64,000 nucleotides of DNA from Micromonospora phaseoli (GTDB taxonomy: Bacteria; Actinomycetota; Actinomycetes; Mycobacteriales; Micromonosporaceae). The notes beneath the pieces are model-generated. The model searched no databases. It saw only the letters and a program-made list of their open reading frames with translations, and was not told the DNA's origin. The position numbers and the translations under genes are program-made. Below, one piece after another: positions 23,274-32,301 of the stretch (its first letter is position 1; every line of letters starts with the position of its first letter). The stretch spans positions 164,109-228,108 of the forward strand of contig NZ_FNYV01000010.1 in NCBI RefSeq assembly GCF_900109115.1, given 5' to 3'.

Positions 23274-24974
23274 TCAGTAGGTGGCGCCGGTGTTGAGGTT
23301 GCGCCAGGTCAGACCGGTGCACACCACCGGACCAGCCCCGCACGGCAACCGGGCGTTCGTGTTCGTCGCCGAGCTGCCCTCCGCCCGGACGAGCCTGCTG
23401 ACGTCGACGGCCAATTCCAGCACGTACGAGGTGACGGAGCCGCCGGACCCGACGGCAACACCCTGTGCGCCGGGGGCGACGCGCAGGGCGTTACCGCGCA
23501 CCACCGCCGCTCCCGAGCTGCGTACCCTTGCGATCCCGCCGGTGGTGTCGTCGGCGGTGACATGGGACAACAGCAGGTCGGTGCGGGTGTTCAGGTCGGC
23601 CAGCCAGGCTTTCCCCGTGGTCTGGGCACCGCTGATGGCTACCCGAGGCAGCGTGTGGGTGGCAGCGGTGGCGGCGATCAGGCCACCGCCGCGCCCGATG
23701 ATCGCCGTGTCCGACAGGCTCGCCTGCCGAACCGTGGCGCTCGCCGCCCAATCGGGCAGTTCCAGCAGGTAGCTGTCGCCGGGCGTAACCGCGTCGACGC
23801 CCTGAACGTTCAGATCGTCGATGGCGCCGGCGATCCGCAGGAGGGTGGCGCCGGCAGCCGATGCGGCGACGGTCAGACGGCCTACCCGGAGCCGCTGCAG
23901 CCGCGCTGTGGGATCGACACTCAGTAGGGGCCCGGCGCCGAGATGAGCGACCTCAACATCCTCGACGGCGAGTTCCGCGACGGTCGCGGCGGTCAGCGGT
24001 GCGACCCGCAGCACGGCCCCGTCCGCCTCCGGATCGGCGAAGGTGAGCCCTCGGACATGGACCCGGCCGACGTTCGACCCGTTGAGGAACACCACGTGCC
24101 GACCGGGGACGGTGGCGGCGGCGACCTGCTCCACCGTCAACTCGTCGACGCGGCCGCCCGTGGTACGCCATTCGGCGGTGTCGTCGCCAATCCAGATGAC
24201 GTTGTTGTGTGCGCGGCCGGCGACGCCACGCACGGTGGTGCGTAGCGCGGCGGTCTCCGGTGATCCGCCGAGCACCTTGACCAGCGCCGCAGCCGAGACT
24301 ACGTCGATGTCCTCGATCAGGGTGTCGGTGACCGGGCCCGAGACGTCGTCGTATGACTGCCAGTCTCGCGGTGTGATGGCGACCGTGTCGTCACCGGTCA
24401 CCCCCCGGATGGCGCTGACCCTGGTCCGCGCCGCCGGACCCTGGATATGCACACCGTCGGACTGCACCTCGAACTGGATTCGGGTGACGGTCGCGTCGGT
24501 GACGTCACCGAGCGAGATGGCGTACTTGTCGCCCGAGGTCTTCACCGTAAGCCCCTGCAACACCAGGTGGTCCACCCGGCGGAAGCACAGCGTGTGCAGG
24601 TCGGGACCGCTGCCACCGACACCGGCAGCGCGGACCCAACTGCCGCCGATCACGGTGATGTTCGCGTCCCGTCCGCTGTCGGTGACCGCCGCGTTGGTGA
24701 GGAGGTTGCAGCCGCTGCCCGCCGCCAGGGTTACCGCGCAATCCGACATGATCAGTGTTGTGCCGCGATGCACCACGAGTGGCGCGCTGACCTGGTAACG
24801 GGCACCCTTGGGGCCGTGCACGAGACCGCCCGCGCCGGCCCAGAGGGCGGCGTTGAGTGCCGCCGTGTCATCGCCGCCGGACGGTTCGGGCAGCACGACG
24901 CGCTTCGGTCGCGGAGAGTCGCCCGCCAGGAGCATGCCGCCAGCGAGGGCGAGCAGGCTGCGACGGGCGATCAT
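23274..24974 (-). CDS. Secreted right-handed beta-helix (pectate-lyase-fold) protein
   Basis: 566-aa protein with an N-terminal export signal (MIARRSLLALAGGMLLAG, an RRS twin-arginine-like start) and repeated short strands characteristic of parallel beta-helices, for example DHLVLQGLTVKTSGDKYAISLGD, ATVTRIQFEVQSDGVHIQGPAARTRVSAIRG. The first coil resembles pectate-lyase-3/GH28-type proteins (EPSGGDDTAALNAALWAGAGGLVHGPKG). It may cleave or bind the exopolysaccharide made by this locus (inference from position). The ATG at 24974 has GGAG eight bases upstream; a longer frame upstream lacks a signal sequence. It converges on the flippase. Confidence 0.78.
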   Translation of the reverse strand: MIARRSLLALAGGMLLAGDSPRPKRVVLPEPSGGDDTAALNAALWAGAGGLVHGPKGARYQVSAPLVVHRGTTLIMSDCAVTLAAGSGCNLLTNAAVTDSGRDANITVIGGSWVRAAGVGGSGPDLHTLCFRRVDHLVLQGLTVKTSGDKYAISLGDVTDATVTRIQFEVQSDGVHIQGPAARTRVSAIRGVTGDDTVAITPRDWQSYDDVSGPVTDTLIEDIDVVSAAALVKVLGGSPETAALRTTVRGVAGRAHNNVIWIGDDTAEWRTTGGRVDELTVEQVAAATVPGRHVVFLNGSNVGRVHVRGLTFADPEADGAVLRVAPLTAATVAELAVEDVEVAHLGAGPLLSVDPTARLQRLRVGRLTVAASAAGATLLRIAGAIDDLNVQGVDAVTPGDSYLLELPDWAASATVRQASLSDTAIIGRGGGLIAATAATHTLPRVAISGAQTTGKAWLADLNTRTDLLLSHVTADDTTGGIARVRSSGAAVVRGNALRVAPGAQGVAVGSGGSVTSYVLELAVDVSRLVRAEGSSATNTNARLPCGAGPVVCTGLTWRNLNTGATY

Positions 24975-25307
24975 CTCGGCTCCGGGGGATCGACAACCTC
25001 GACAGCAGGCCGTGGCGGCGTCCCGGATCGGAATCGGGAACGCGGGTGGCATCCTACTGAAACCGGCCGGTCGAATCGATGTCGGGTGAAAACTTACGGT
25101 GGCGATCATCGTTCCCGAGCCTGATACTGTGTGCCGCGATGGCCGCCGTGGCGTGCCGCTCGACCCACCACAGTGCACGCTTGCCCGGGCCACCGGGTCA
25201 CCTGGCTGGTGGTCGTCCCGCGACTGTCATGGCAGCCGATCCGGCATTTTGTCAGTGGCCCTGTGCCGGTAAGAACGGACGGGCCTGCTCACGGGGCGAA
25301 GGCGGCA

Positions 25308-27122
25308 ATGGGTTCCAGAGGAACGATTGGTTCCGGCACCGAAGCCGGCCTCCCTTCCGCCGATCAACAATCCGGCCCACCCGAACCGGTCGATGACTCC
25401 GTGCCGCCGCACCGCGCCCTTCGGTTCCTGTCCACCTCGCCGCGGCACCCACTTGGGTGGGCATCGTTGGCGGCCGCAGTGTTCTCCGCCGCGTACGTCG
25501 CGTGGGCCTTGCCCGCGCCCGTCGGTCTCCTCCTGGCGGTCGCGCTGCCGTTGCTCATGCTCCGCCTCCCGCTGACCGGCATCGTGCTTGTGGCCGTGCT
25601 CGCGCAGGAGATCAAACCAAACGGGCGCTTCGGTGAGCTGACGACGCTGGGCCATCAGTTGCTCATCAGCACCGGGAAGATCCCAGTCGTCCTGCCGCTC
25701 GCGTTGACGGCTGCACTGGCTGCCGGTGCCCGGTGGTGGCCGGCGAGACGCCCTCAGCTCTGGTCCGTCGGTGGGGCGTTGCTCGGGCTCGCCGCGGCCT
25801 TGGTCGGCGTTGCCACCGTCGCCGGTCTGTTGCACGGGCAATCGGTCTTCTCGGCGGTGAACCAGAACGCCCGGCCCTTTGTCCTGCTGCTGCTCGGACT
25901 GCTCCTCGGCATGAGCCTGCGGTGGCTGCCGGACGACCGCAAGGTACTGCCGGCCACGGTCGGAGCGGCCCTGACCCTGCTACTCGTCGCGGCGGCCATC
26001 GCCATCCCCTTCGGTGAGATCGCCGACGAGCGACTCAGCGCCTACTTCGTCTACTACGACTCGGCGCTACCCGCGATCGCGGCGGCGGTGTTCATCGGCA
26101 TGCTCGGGGACGCCGGATGGCGCTGGGACTGGCGGCACATGTCCCTGGCCGTCGCGGCGCCCCTCCTTGTCGTCATCAGCTTCCGGCGTAGCGTCTGGCT
26201 CGCCGTGCTGGTCGTCGTGATCGCCGCTCTGCTGGTCGCCTGGCTCCGGTGGCGGCCGATGATCCAGCGGCTCGCGTTCGCGGGCCTCGTGGTGGCCGTG
26301 GTGGTGTTCGCCGCACCGGGGCTCGCCGCCGATGTGGGTCTCCGAAGCGCGGGAAGCTTCGAACTCGGCAGCGGAGCTGCGGCTCCGACCGATGGCTCGC
26401 CGGCAACCAGCGCGCCAGTCGAGACGAGTGCGCCAGTCGAGACGAGCGCGCCAGTCGAGACGAGCGCGCCAGTGAAGACGAGCGCGCCAGTGAAGACGAG
26501 CGCGCCGGAGACCAGCGGGCCGGCCGAGACGGCTGGTGCCACACGACCCTCCGAGAGCCCAGGGTCGCCCGGGCCGCGTACCGTGTCCGCGACGCCTGGC
26601 GCCCCGCTGCCTGAGGGAAACGAGACCGCTGACCATCAGGCCGCATCAACGACCGGGCACCTGACCGACCTGCGCATCGGGTGGGAGCACGTACGCGCCA
26701 ACTTCTGGACCGGAATCGGCCCGCTCGCGCCGCAGATCGCGGGCCTGGCCGCCCAGAACGCCGAGCGGATCTACGTGCACAACCAGCTGCTGCAGGACTG
26801 GTTGCGGTACGGTCCAGCGGCACCGCTGCTGGTGGTGCTGTTCTTCGTGGTCGCTGCTCTGGCCGCCCTGGCCCGCCTACGCGATCCCGAAAGTGACCTC
26901 GTCACCCGCTCGGCGGCCGCGTTCTGCCTGATCGTGCCACCGTGTCTGATGACCGCGCCATTCCTGTCCGAGACGAGCCGGTGGCCGCTGGTGACCGGTG
27001 TCGCGGCCGGAATCCTCGCCCCGATCCTCTTTGATCGTCGCAGGCACGATCAGGGAATCGGGTCCGCGGGTTCCGCATCGGTGTCGGACGAGGCAGACGG
27101 CGCGGAACGAGGTGCCAGCTGA
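25308..27122 (+). CDS. O-antigen polymerase/ligase-like membrane protein (Wzy-type)
   Basis: 604-aa polytopic protein with about 10-12 membrane helices. The C-terminal part has the O-antigen ligase/Wzy_C signature with a conserved histidine (AERIYVHNQLLQDWLRYGP) preceded by IGWEHVRANFWTGIGP. A large hydrophilic loop before it contains six tandem TSAPVE/TSAPVK repeats (about residues 367-402), encoded by an 18-bp DNA repeat, followed by more Thr/Ser/Pro/Glu-rich sequence. It would polymerise repeat units outside the membrane. The ATG at 25308 is chosen for its GAAGG ribosome site; upstream in-frame sequence is hydrophilic and unconvincing. Confidence 0.8.
   Translation: MGSRGTIGSGTEAGLPSADQQSGPPEPVDDSVPPHRALRFLSTSPRHPLGWASLAAAVFSAAYVAWALPAPVGLLLAVALPLLMLRLPLTGIVLVAVLAQEIKPNGRFGELTTLGHQLLISTGKIPVVLPLALTAALAAGARWWPARRPQLWSVGGALLGLAAALVGVATVAGLLHGQSVFSAVNQNARPFVLLLLGLLLGMSLRWLPDDRKVLPATVGAALTLLLVAAAIAIPFGEIADERLSAYFVYYDSALPAIAAAVFIGMLGDAGWRWDWRHMSLAVAAPLLVVISFRRSVWLAVLVVVIAALLVAWLRWRPMIQRLAFAGLVVAVVVFAAPGLAADVGLRSAGSFELGSGAAAPTDGSPATSAPVETSAPVETSAPVETSAPVKTSAPVKTSAPETSGPAETAGATRPSESPGSPGPRTVSATPGAPLPEGNETADHQAASTTGHLTDLRIGWEHVRANFWTGIGPLAPQIAGLAAQNAERIYVHNQLLQDWLRYGPAAPLLVVLFFVVAALAALARLRDPESDLVTRSAAAFCLIVPPCLMTAPFLSETSRWPLVTGVAAGILAPILFDRRRHDQGIGSAGSASVSDEADGAERGAS
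26406..26513 (+). repeat. 18-bp tandem repeat inside the polymerase gene
   Basis: Six imperfect copies of an 18-bp unit (ACGAGCGCGCCAGTCGAG type), keeping the reading frame and encoding TSAPV(E/K). It lies in the extracytoplasmic loop of the Wzy-like protein. Confidence 0.85.
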
Positions 27123-27144
27123 GAGTCGTAGGAGGGCCGTTGGA

Positions 27145-28608
27145 ATGACCGACCCATCGTCGCGCGCCCGACGGTTCGCGCTCTGGGCCCAGCGCCGGGC
27201 GCACGTTGTCCCGGCGCCGCTACGTCGTCTGGGCGGGCGCGGCCTTCGGCGCTTCACGCGTGCCGACGTCGGCACGTCGCGTCCGAGTGAGGACTGGTCC
27301 GTTCCGCTCGTCGCCCGCGCCGCCGCGGGCGACCTCGAAGCGCTCCGGCCGGTCGCCGCTCAGCCGCCGCTGCCGCCAGATGCCCCGGTCACCCGGGCAC
27401 GGCGCGTGCGATGCGCCATCGCCGCGAGTGTGCTCGACGTCGGAGGTGCGGAGGAGGTTGCCGCGTTCCTCGCCCGACGGCTGCCCGGGCACGGCTTCGA
27501 GACCGTGGTCATCTATTCGGGTACGCGACTGCCGGGGCAGGACGGCGAGGGCGGACGACTCGCCCGCGCCCTCGCGGCCGAAGGGGTCGCGACGCGGCTG
27601 CTCGGCCCGGAAGACGCCGCCGAGTGGATGCGTTCCTGGCGACCCGACGTGATCAGCGCCCACAATGCCGAAGACTGGCTGCTCGATCTGGCCGCCGAAC
27701 TCGGCGTCCCGTGGGTCGAGACGCTGCACGACATGCATCGGCTCTACCACCCCCATTCCTGGGCACCGGAGCGCCGGCGGGCGGAACGGATCTCCGCGCA
27801 GGTCGCGGTGAGCGATCTCGTCCGCCGGCAGTACCTGACGCGCAACCCGACGTATCCCAGTGACCGTGTGGTCACGGTGCCGAATGGGGTGGATGGCTCG
27901 CGGGTGCGCCTCGTGGATCGAGGACGGGCGCGCGCCGCTCTGGGACTTACGGACGAGTTCCTGTTCGTCTCGCTAGCGCGGTACTGCCTGCAGAAGAACA
28001 CGTTCGGTCTGGTGACGGCCTTCGGCGAGGTGGCAGCCGGACACCCGGACGCACACCTGTTGGTGGCCGGCCGGGCCAATGACGACCTGCTGTACTACGA
28101 GCAGACGCGCCAGCTCGCGAGCACCCTGCCGGCCGCCGACCGGATCCATCTGCGGGGCCACTGCGCCAACCCGTTGGCCCTGCTGGCGGCGGCGGACGCC
28201 TTCGTTCTCGACTCCTTCTTCGAGGGTTGGTCGTTGGCGTCGATGGAGGCCCTGGCGGCCGGGGTTCCCGTCGTGCTCACCGACGTCGGAGGGGCCCGCG
28301 AACAACTGGGCGGGGGACGACGGGGCTACCTGGTCGCCAACCCGGCGGGAAAGGCCGAGCTGGTGGACTGGCCAGTGATCAACGACCTTCGGTACCGGCC
28401 GCAGCCGAATCGCGCCGAACTGGTGGCGGCCATGTCGTCGATGATCCGTGACCGCGTCGCGTGGGCGGACGCCCGTCAACGGCTGCGTGACGAAGCGATC
28501 GGGCTCTTCAATCCGGAGGAGTCCCTGGCTGGCCACGCGGGTGTCCTGCGCGCCGTGGCGCTCGCGGAACCCCTGCCGGCCCGGCCCGGTGGAGCCACCG
28601 CCGCATAG
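27145..28608 (+). CDS. GT4 glycosyltransferase
   Basis: 487-aa glycosyltransferase with an N-terminal extension of about 100 residues before the GT-B core. The core shows IAASVLDVGGAEEVAAFLARRLP, SAHNAEDWLLDLAAELGVPWVETLHDMHRL, SLARYCLQKNTFGLVTAF and LDSFFEGWSLASMEALAAGVPVVLTDVGGAREQL (E-x7-E). The ATG at 27145 follows GGAGG at 27131-27135, 22 bases after the polymerase stop, so the two are co-transcribed. Confidence 0.84.
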   Translation: MTDPSSRARRFALWAQRRAHVVPAPLRRLGGRGLRRFTRADVGTSRPSEDWSVPLVARAAAGDLEALRPVAAQPPLPPDAPVTRARRVRCAIAASVLDVGGAEEVAAFLARRLPGHGFETVVIYSGTRLPGQDGEGGRLARALAAEGVATRLLGPEDAAEWMRSWRPDVISAHNAEDWLLDLAAELGVPWVETLHDMHRLYHPHSWAPERRRAERISAQVAVSDLVRRQYLTRNPTYPSDRVVTVPNGVDGSRVRLVDRGRARAALGLTDEFLFVSLARYCLQKNTFGLVTAFGEVAAGHPDAHLLVAGRANDDLLYYEQTRQLASTLPAADRIHLRGHCANPLALLAAADAFVLDSFFEGWSLASMEALAAGVPVVLTDVGGAREQLGGGRRGYLVANPAGKAELVDWPVINDLRYRPQPNRAELVAAMSSMIRDRVAWADARQRLRDEAIGLFNPEESLAGHAGVLRAVALAEPLPARPGGATAA

Positions 28609-28654
28609 GACGGTGCCGAGGCCCTGGTCCTTCACACCGCCCTGGTGCGGCTCG

Positions 28655-30085
28655 TCAGCGTCCACCGCCGCGGAACACCTCCGCGACGGTACGCAACAAG
28701 ACCTTGATGTCGAGCCAGAGCGACCAGTTCTCGATGTAGTAGTTGTCGAACCGCGCGCGGTCGGAGATCGGCGTGTCCCCGCGCAGGCCACTGACCTGTG
28801 CGAGCCCGGTAAGGCCGACGGGCACCCGGTGGCGGGCCGCATAGGTCGGGTACTCCGCCGAGAACTTCTCGACGAAGTACGGCCGCTCCGGCCGCGGCCC
28901 GACCACGCTCATGTCGCCGCGCAGGATGTTCCACAGTTGGGGCAACTCGTCCAGCGAGGTGCGACGCATGAACCGGCCGATCGGCCCGACCCGACGGTCG
29001 TGGGCGATCGACCAGTTGGTCTGCGACTCCTGCTCGTCCAGCGGGCGCATGGTCCGGAATTTGATGACCTTGAAGGGCTTGCCGTACCGGCCGATCCGTT
29101 CCTGGTGGAAGAAGATGCCCCGGCCCCCGTCGATGAAGGTGGCGACGGCGCAGAGCAGTAGCAACGGGGTCAGCAGAATCAGCGCCACCGTGGCGAACGT
29201 CAGGTCGGAGGCCCGCTTGATGGCCCAGCGCGGCCCGGAGAGCGTGATGTCGCTGATCTTGATGATCGGGATGGCTCCGATGTGGTCCGGGTATCCGCCC
29301 TGCGTACCGGAGCCCCATAGTCGCGGCACGGCCCAGAGGTCGCAGCGGGAGCTGCGGGGTCGCAGCAGAGTCTCCATCAGCGCGGACTCGGGGCAGTTCG
29401 GGTCGGCGATGACCAGGACCTCGCACTCCAGGAGCCGCACGAGTTGTTCGAGGTCATCAAGAGTGCCGCTCAGCGGTACACTGCCGGTTTTCTGTCCCGC
29501 TGCTGCGTCCACGCAACCGACGAACCGTAGGCCGTACTGCGGATAGCGGCGCAGCAGCCGGGCGAGTTCGAGGCCGATGGGCCCGCTGCCGATGACGATG
29601 GCGTTGTGCTCCACCCACCGCTGCTTGCGCACGAGGATGGTCAATGCCCGGCTGAGCGCCCGGCCGGCGATCACCAGCCCAGCCGAGAGCGCGACGCCAC
29701 GCACGAAACCGCTGACGTACTCCACAGAGGAGTGTCGCTGTGCCGCGATGATCGCTACCACGGCGGCGGAGGCCAGCAGCCGCCCGCAGAGGATCGGCAG
29801 CTCATCCAGGATTCCCACGTGTCGGCGAGGCCGGTAAAGTCCGCCAGCCGCGAAGATAGCCACCGTGAGGGCGGCGTTGGCCAGCGTCCCGCGCCAGTAG
29901 GTCTGGCTCAGCAGCAACGGCGTGAGCAGCGCGGCGATGTCGATGGGCAGCGTCATCATCCACGCCCGCAGCCAGCGCGTGCGCGACGATGCCCGGGATT
30001 TGGCGTACGGCAGGACCGCGGTGGTGTCGAGCCCGGTGCGGAGAGCGGCGGGCGCGGACGTGCTTGTCGCTGGTTGGCTTGCCAT
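28655..30085 (-). CDS. Initiating polyprenyl-phosphate sugar-phosphate transferase
   Basis: 476-aa WbaP/ExoY-type enzyme that starts repeat-unit assembly by moving a sugar-1-phosphate to undecaprenyl phosphate. The N-terminal half has four or five membrane helices and a Rossmann-like CoA-binding domain (VIGSGPIGLELARLLRRYPQYGLRFVG). The C-terminal bacterial sugar-transferase domain has a membrane hairpin (DLTFATVALILLTPLLLL), FKVIKFRTMRP, RRTSLDELPQLWNILRGDMSVVGPRPERPYFV, and a GLTGLAQVSG segment. It lies convergent to the last glycosyltransferase and downstream of the LCP gene on the minus strand. Confidence 0.92.
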   Translation of the reverse strand: MASQPATSTSAPAALRTGLDTTAVLPYAKSRASSRTRWLRAWMMTLPIDIAALLTPLLLSQTYWRGTLANAALTVAIFAAGGLYRPRRHVGILDELPILCGRLLASAAVVAIIAAQRHSSVEYVSGFVRGVALSAGLVIAGRALSRALTILVRKQRWVEHNAIVIGSGPIGLELARLLRRYPQYGLRFVGCVDAAAGQKTGSVPLSGTLDDLEQLVRLLECEVLVIADPNCPESALMETLLRPRSSRCDLWAVPRLWGSGTQGGYPDHIGAIPIIKISDITLSGPRWAIKRASDLTFATVALILLTPLLLLCAVATFIDGGRGIFFHQERIGRYGKPFKVIKFRTMRPLDEQESQTNWSIAHDRRVGPIGRFMRRTSLDELPQLWNILRGDMSVVGPRPERPYFVEKFSAEYPTYAARHRVPVGLTGLAQVSGLRGDTPISDRARFDNYYIENWSLWLDIKVLLRTVAEVFRGGGR

Positions 30086-30196
30086 GTTGGAGCTCCCCCC
30101 GTGGAACCCTCGATCGCGCTAGGAGGCTCGGAGGGCGACCGCAGGATACGGCCGGCTGACATTGACCGCCATCATGAGAATGACCCGTTCACCTTC

Positions 30197-31294
30197 CTAC
30201 TTGGCGGCGGACTGGATCTCCGGCACCGCGTCCCGACGGACCGCGTCGAAGAGCTTGTCGGCCTTCGCCGTGTCGGCCAGCACCACACTCTCGGTGCCGA
30301 TCCGGCCCGTTCCCTTGGTGGGGCAGGTGTAGAAGTCGAGGTTCCCGCCACGGAGGTGGCGCAACTCCATGCCGAGGTCGAGCAGGGACATCGACTCGTC
30401 CACCGCCACCGCGTCCGCCGTGGCCCGGACGAAGGAGTTCAGCTTCGGTGGGCTGGCCAGCGTGCCGCCGGAGGCGGCCTTGTCCAGGATCGCCTTGATG
30501 ACCTGCTGCTGGTGCTTGATGCGGGTGAAGTCGCCGTCGGCGAAGGCGTACCGTTCGCGGGCGTAGTCCAGTGCGGCGGAGCCGTCCATGGTCTGCTTGC
30601 CCGCGACGAACTCTCGCCGGCCGTCCGGGTTCAGCGAGTGCCGCGAGGTGAAGCCCTTCTCGACGGTGATCTCGATGCCGCCGAGGGCGTCCACGATCTC
30701 CTTGAAGCCGGCGAAGTCGACCATCGTCACGTGGTCGATGCGGACGTCGGTGAACTTCTCGACCGTCTGCACCATCAGCGGAACACCGCCCCACGCGTAC
30801 GCTGCGTTGATTTTCGCGTCCCGGCCTCCCCGGCCCTGCGCGGACCTGGGCACGTTGACCCAGGTGTCCCGGGGGATCGAGATGAGCTGCGCGCTCGACC
30901 GGTCGGCGGGCAGGTGCGCCAGGATGATGGTGTCCGTGCGGGAGCCGGAACTACTCTCCGGGTCCCGGGAGTCGCTGCCCAGGATCATGATGTTCATCGC
31001 GTCCTTCGCCACCACCTGGGGCCGGGACTCCTCCGGCACGCCCTCGAAGGCGTCGACCCGCTCGATGCCGGACTCGACGGACCGTAGGTAGAGACCGCTG
31101 GCGAGCATGCCGCCGCCGCCCAGTACCACCAGGACCAGGCAGGTGATCAGCAGGGTTCGCCGCCAGCGGCGCCGTCGCCGTGGGCTCTCGGCCGGCGGAT
31201 CTGGCGTCGGCTGCCCGTCGGCCGGCGGGTCAGCCGTTGGTGGCCGGTCGAGGAACAGGGTCTCGGTCTCGACGTCCCCGTGGTGTTGGCGCAT
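30197..31294 (-). CDS. LytR-CpsA-Psr (LCP) family glycopolymer ligase
   Basis: 365-aa membrane-anchored enzyme that attaches undecaprenyl-linked glycopolymers to peptidoglycan. A Pro-rich cytoplasmic tail and an Arg cluster precede one membrane helix (LLITCLVLVVLGGGGMLASGLYL, about residues 48-70). The LCP domain shows NIMILGSDSRD, SRTDTIILAHLPADRSSAQLISIPRDTWVNVP, INAAYAWGG, and the catalytic arginine region ALDYARERYAFADGDFTRIKHQQQVIKAIL. Its place at the end of the polysaccharide locus fits wall attachment of that polymer. Confidence 0.92.
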   Translation of the reverse strand: MRQHHGDVETETLFLDRPPTADPPADGQPTPDPPAESPRRRRRWRRTLLITCLVLVVLGGGGMLASGLYLRSVESGIERVDAFEGVPEESRPQVVAKDAMNIMILGSDSRDPESSSGSRTDTIILAHLPADRSSAQLISIPRDTWVNVPRSAQGRGGRDAKINAAYAWGGVPLMVQTVEKFTDVRIDHVTMVDFAGFKEIVDALGGIEITVEKGFTSRHSLNPDGRREFVAGKQTMDGSAALDYARERYAFADGDFTRIKHQQQVIKAILDKAASGGTLASPPKLNSFVRATADAVAVDESMSLLDLGMELRHLRGGNLDFYTCPTKGTGRIGTESVVLADTAKADKLFDAVRRDAVPEIQSAAK

Positions 31295-31463
31295 GGGGGG
31301 ATGCTACTGATTCTCACTTCTCGCTCGCATTCCCCCTTGCGTTCCATTCGTGTTTCGACGTATGGGCGGACCGGGATATCGGGCCGAACATTGTGGAAGT
31401 TCGCGAAACGCTCGATTCCCGTTTGTTACCCCGATGTTTCCCTCGGTCTGGTAGAACGCAGCG

Positions 31464-32297
31464 GTGGATGCCGTCAAGCTGCGTCGGGCGATCGCCCGTA
31501 CCCGCCTCGCCCCCGTCGCCGCCTTTCCGAAACGACTTGTCGCGGTCGCCCGTCACGACGCCAAGGTGCTGCGCACCTCGGCCCGTTGGCTGGTCGGCTC
31601 CCGGGAGCATCACAACTACACCTACGAGTTGACCAAACTGAGCCGCAGTCACCTCGCCTGGTTCGTGAGCGTGGTCTGCGACGTGCCGGTCAAGCAGGTC
31701 CGGGGGTATCTGGCCGAGATCGAGTCGGATGACGCGCTGCGGCAGCACATCACCTCGTCGATCGCCAGTGCCGCGCGTCGCGGCCTGGCCGACAAGCAGG
31801 TCCGGTACGCCCGTCGGATCGGCTGGTACGCGATCGTCCGCGCCCGCCGGCCGAAGCACGTCGTGGAGACCGGTGTCGACAAGGGGTTGGGCAGTTGTGT
31901 ACTGGCTGCCGCGCTGCTGCGCAACGCAGCCGAGGGGTACCCCGGCCGGGTCAGCTCCATCGACATCAATCCGGAGGCCGGCTACCTGGCCCACAGCGAG
32001 CCCTGGTCGGAGGTGATCGACCTGGTCATCGGCGACTCGGTCGAGTCGATCACGGCGCTGGACCGGCCGGTGGACCTGTTCCTGCACGACAGCGACCACA
32101 GCCGGGTCTACGAGAAGCGGGAGTTCGCCGCCGTCGAGCCGAAGCTGGCCCCGGGGGCGATGCTGCTCACCGACAACGTCACCCACACCAACGTGCTGGC
32201 CGACCACGCCGAGCGCACCGGCCGGCGGTTCCTCGCCTATCGGGAGACCCCGGCGAACCACTGGTACCCCGGGGACGGTATCGGCGTGGCATGGTGA
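31464..32297 (+). CDS. Class I SAM-dependent methyltransferase
   Basis: 277-aa protein with a helical N-terminal region and a Rossmann methyltransferase fold in the second half: KHVVETGVDKGLGSCVLAAALL (motif I, about residues 132-153), VSSIDINPEAGYL (acidic SAM-ribose ligand), VDLFLHDSDHSRVYEKREFAAVEPKLAPGAMLLTDN (motif IV). It is of the methyltransferase-24/cephalosporin hydroxylase-like type often found in glycan or secondary-metabolite clusters. GTG start; TAGAAC six bases before the start suggests a weak leaderless promoter. It may decorate the polysaccharide (inference). Confidence 0.8.
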   Translation: MDAVKLRRAIARTRLAPVAAFPKRLVAVARHDAKVLRTSARWLVGSREHHNYTYELTKLSRSHLAWFVSVVCDVPVKQVRGYLAEIESDDALRQHITSSIASAARRGLADKQVRYARRIGWYAIVRARRPKHVVETGVDKGLGSCVLAAALLRNAAEGYPGRVSSIDINPEAGYLAHSEPWSEVIDLVIGDSVESITALDRPVDLFLHDSDHSRVYEKREFAAVEPKLAPGAMLLTDNVTHTNVLADHAERTGRRFLAYRETPANHWYPGDGIGVAW

Positions 32298-32301
32298 CCG
32301 G

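Noticed and set aside
26396..26560. Frameshift or assembly error in the polymerase repeat
   Set aside because: The 18-bp units keep the frame throughout and the downstream Wzy_C-like signature is in the same frame.
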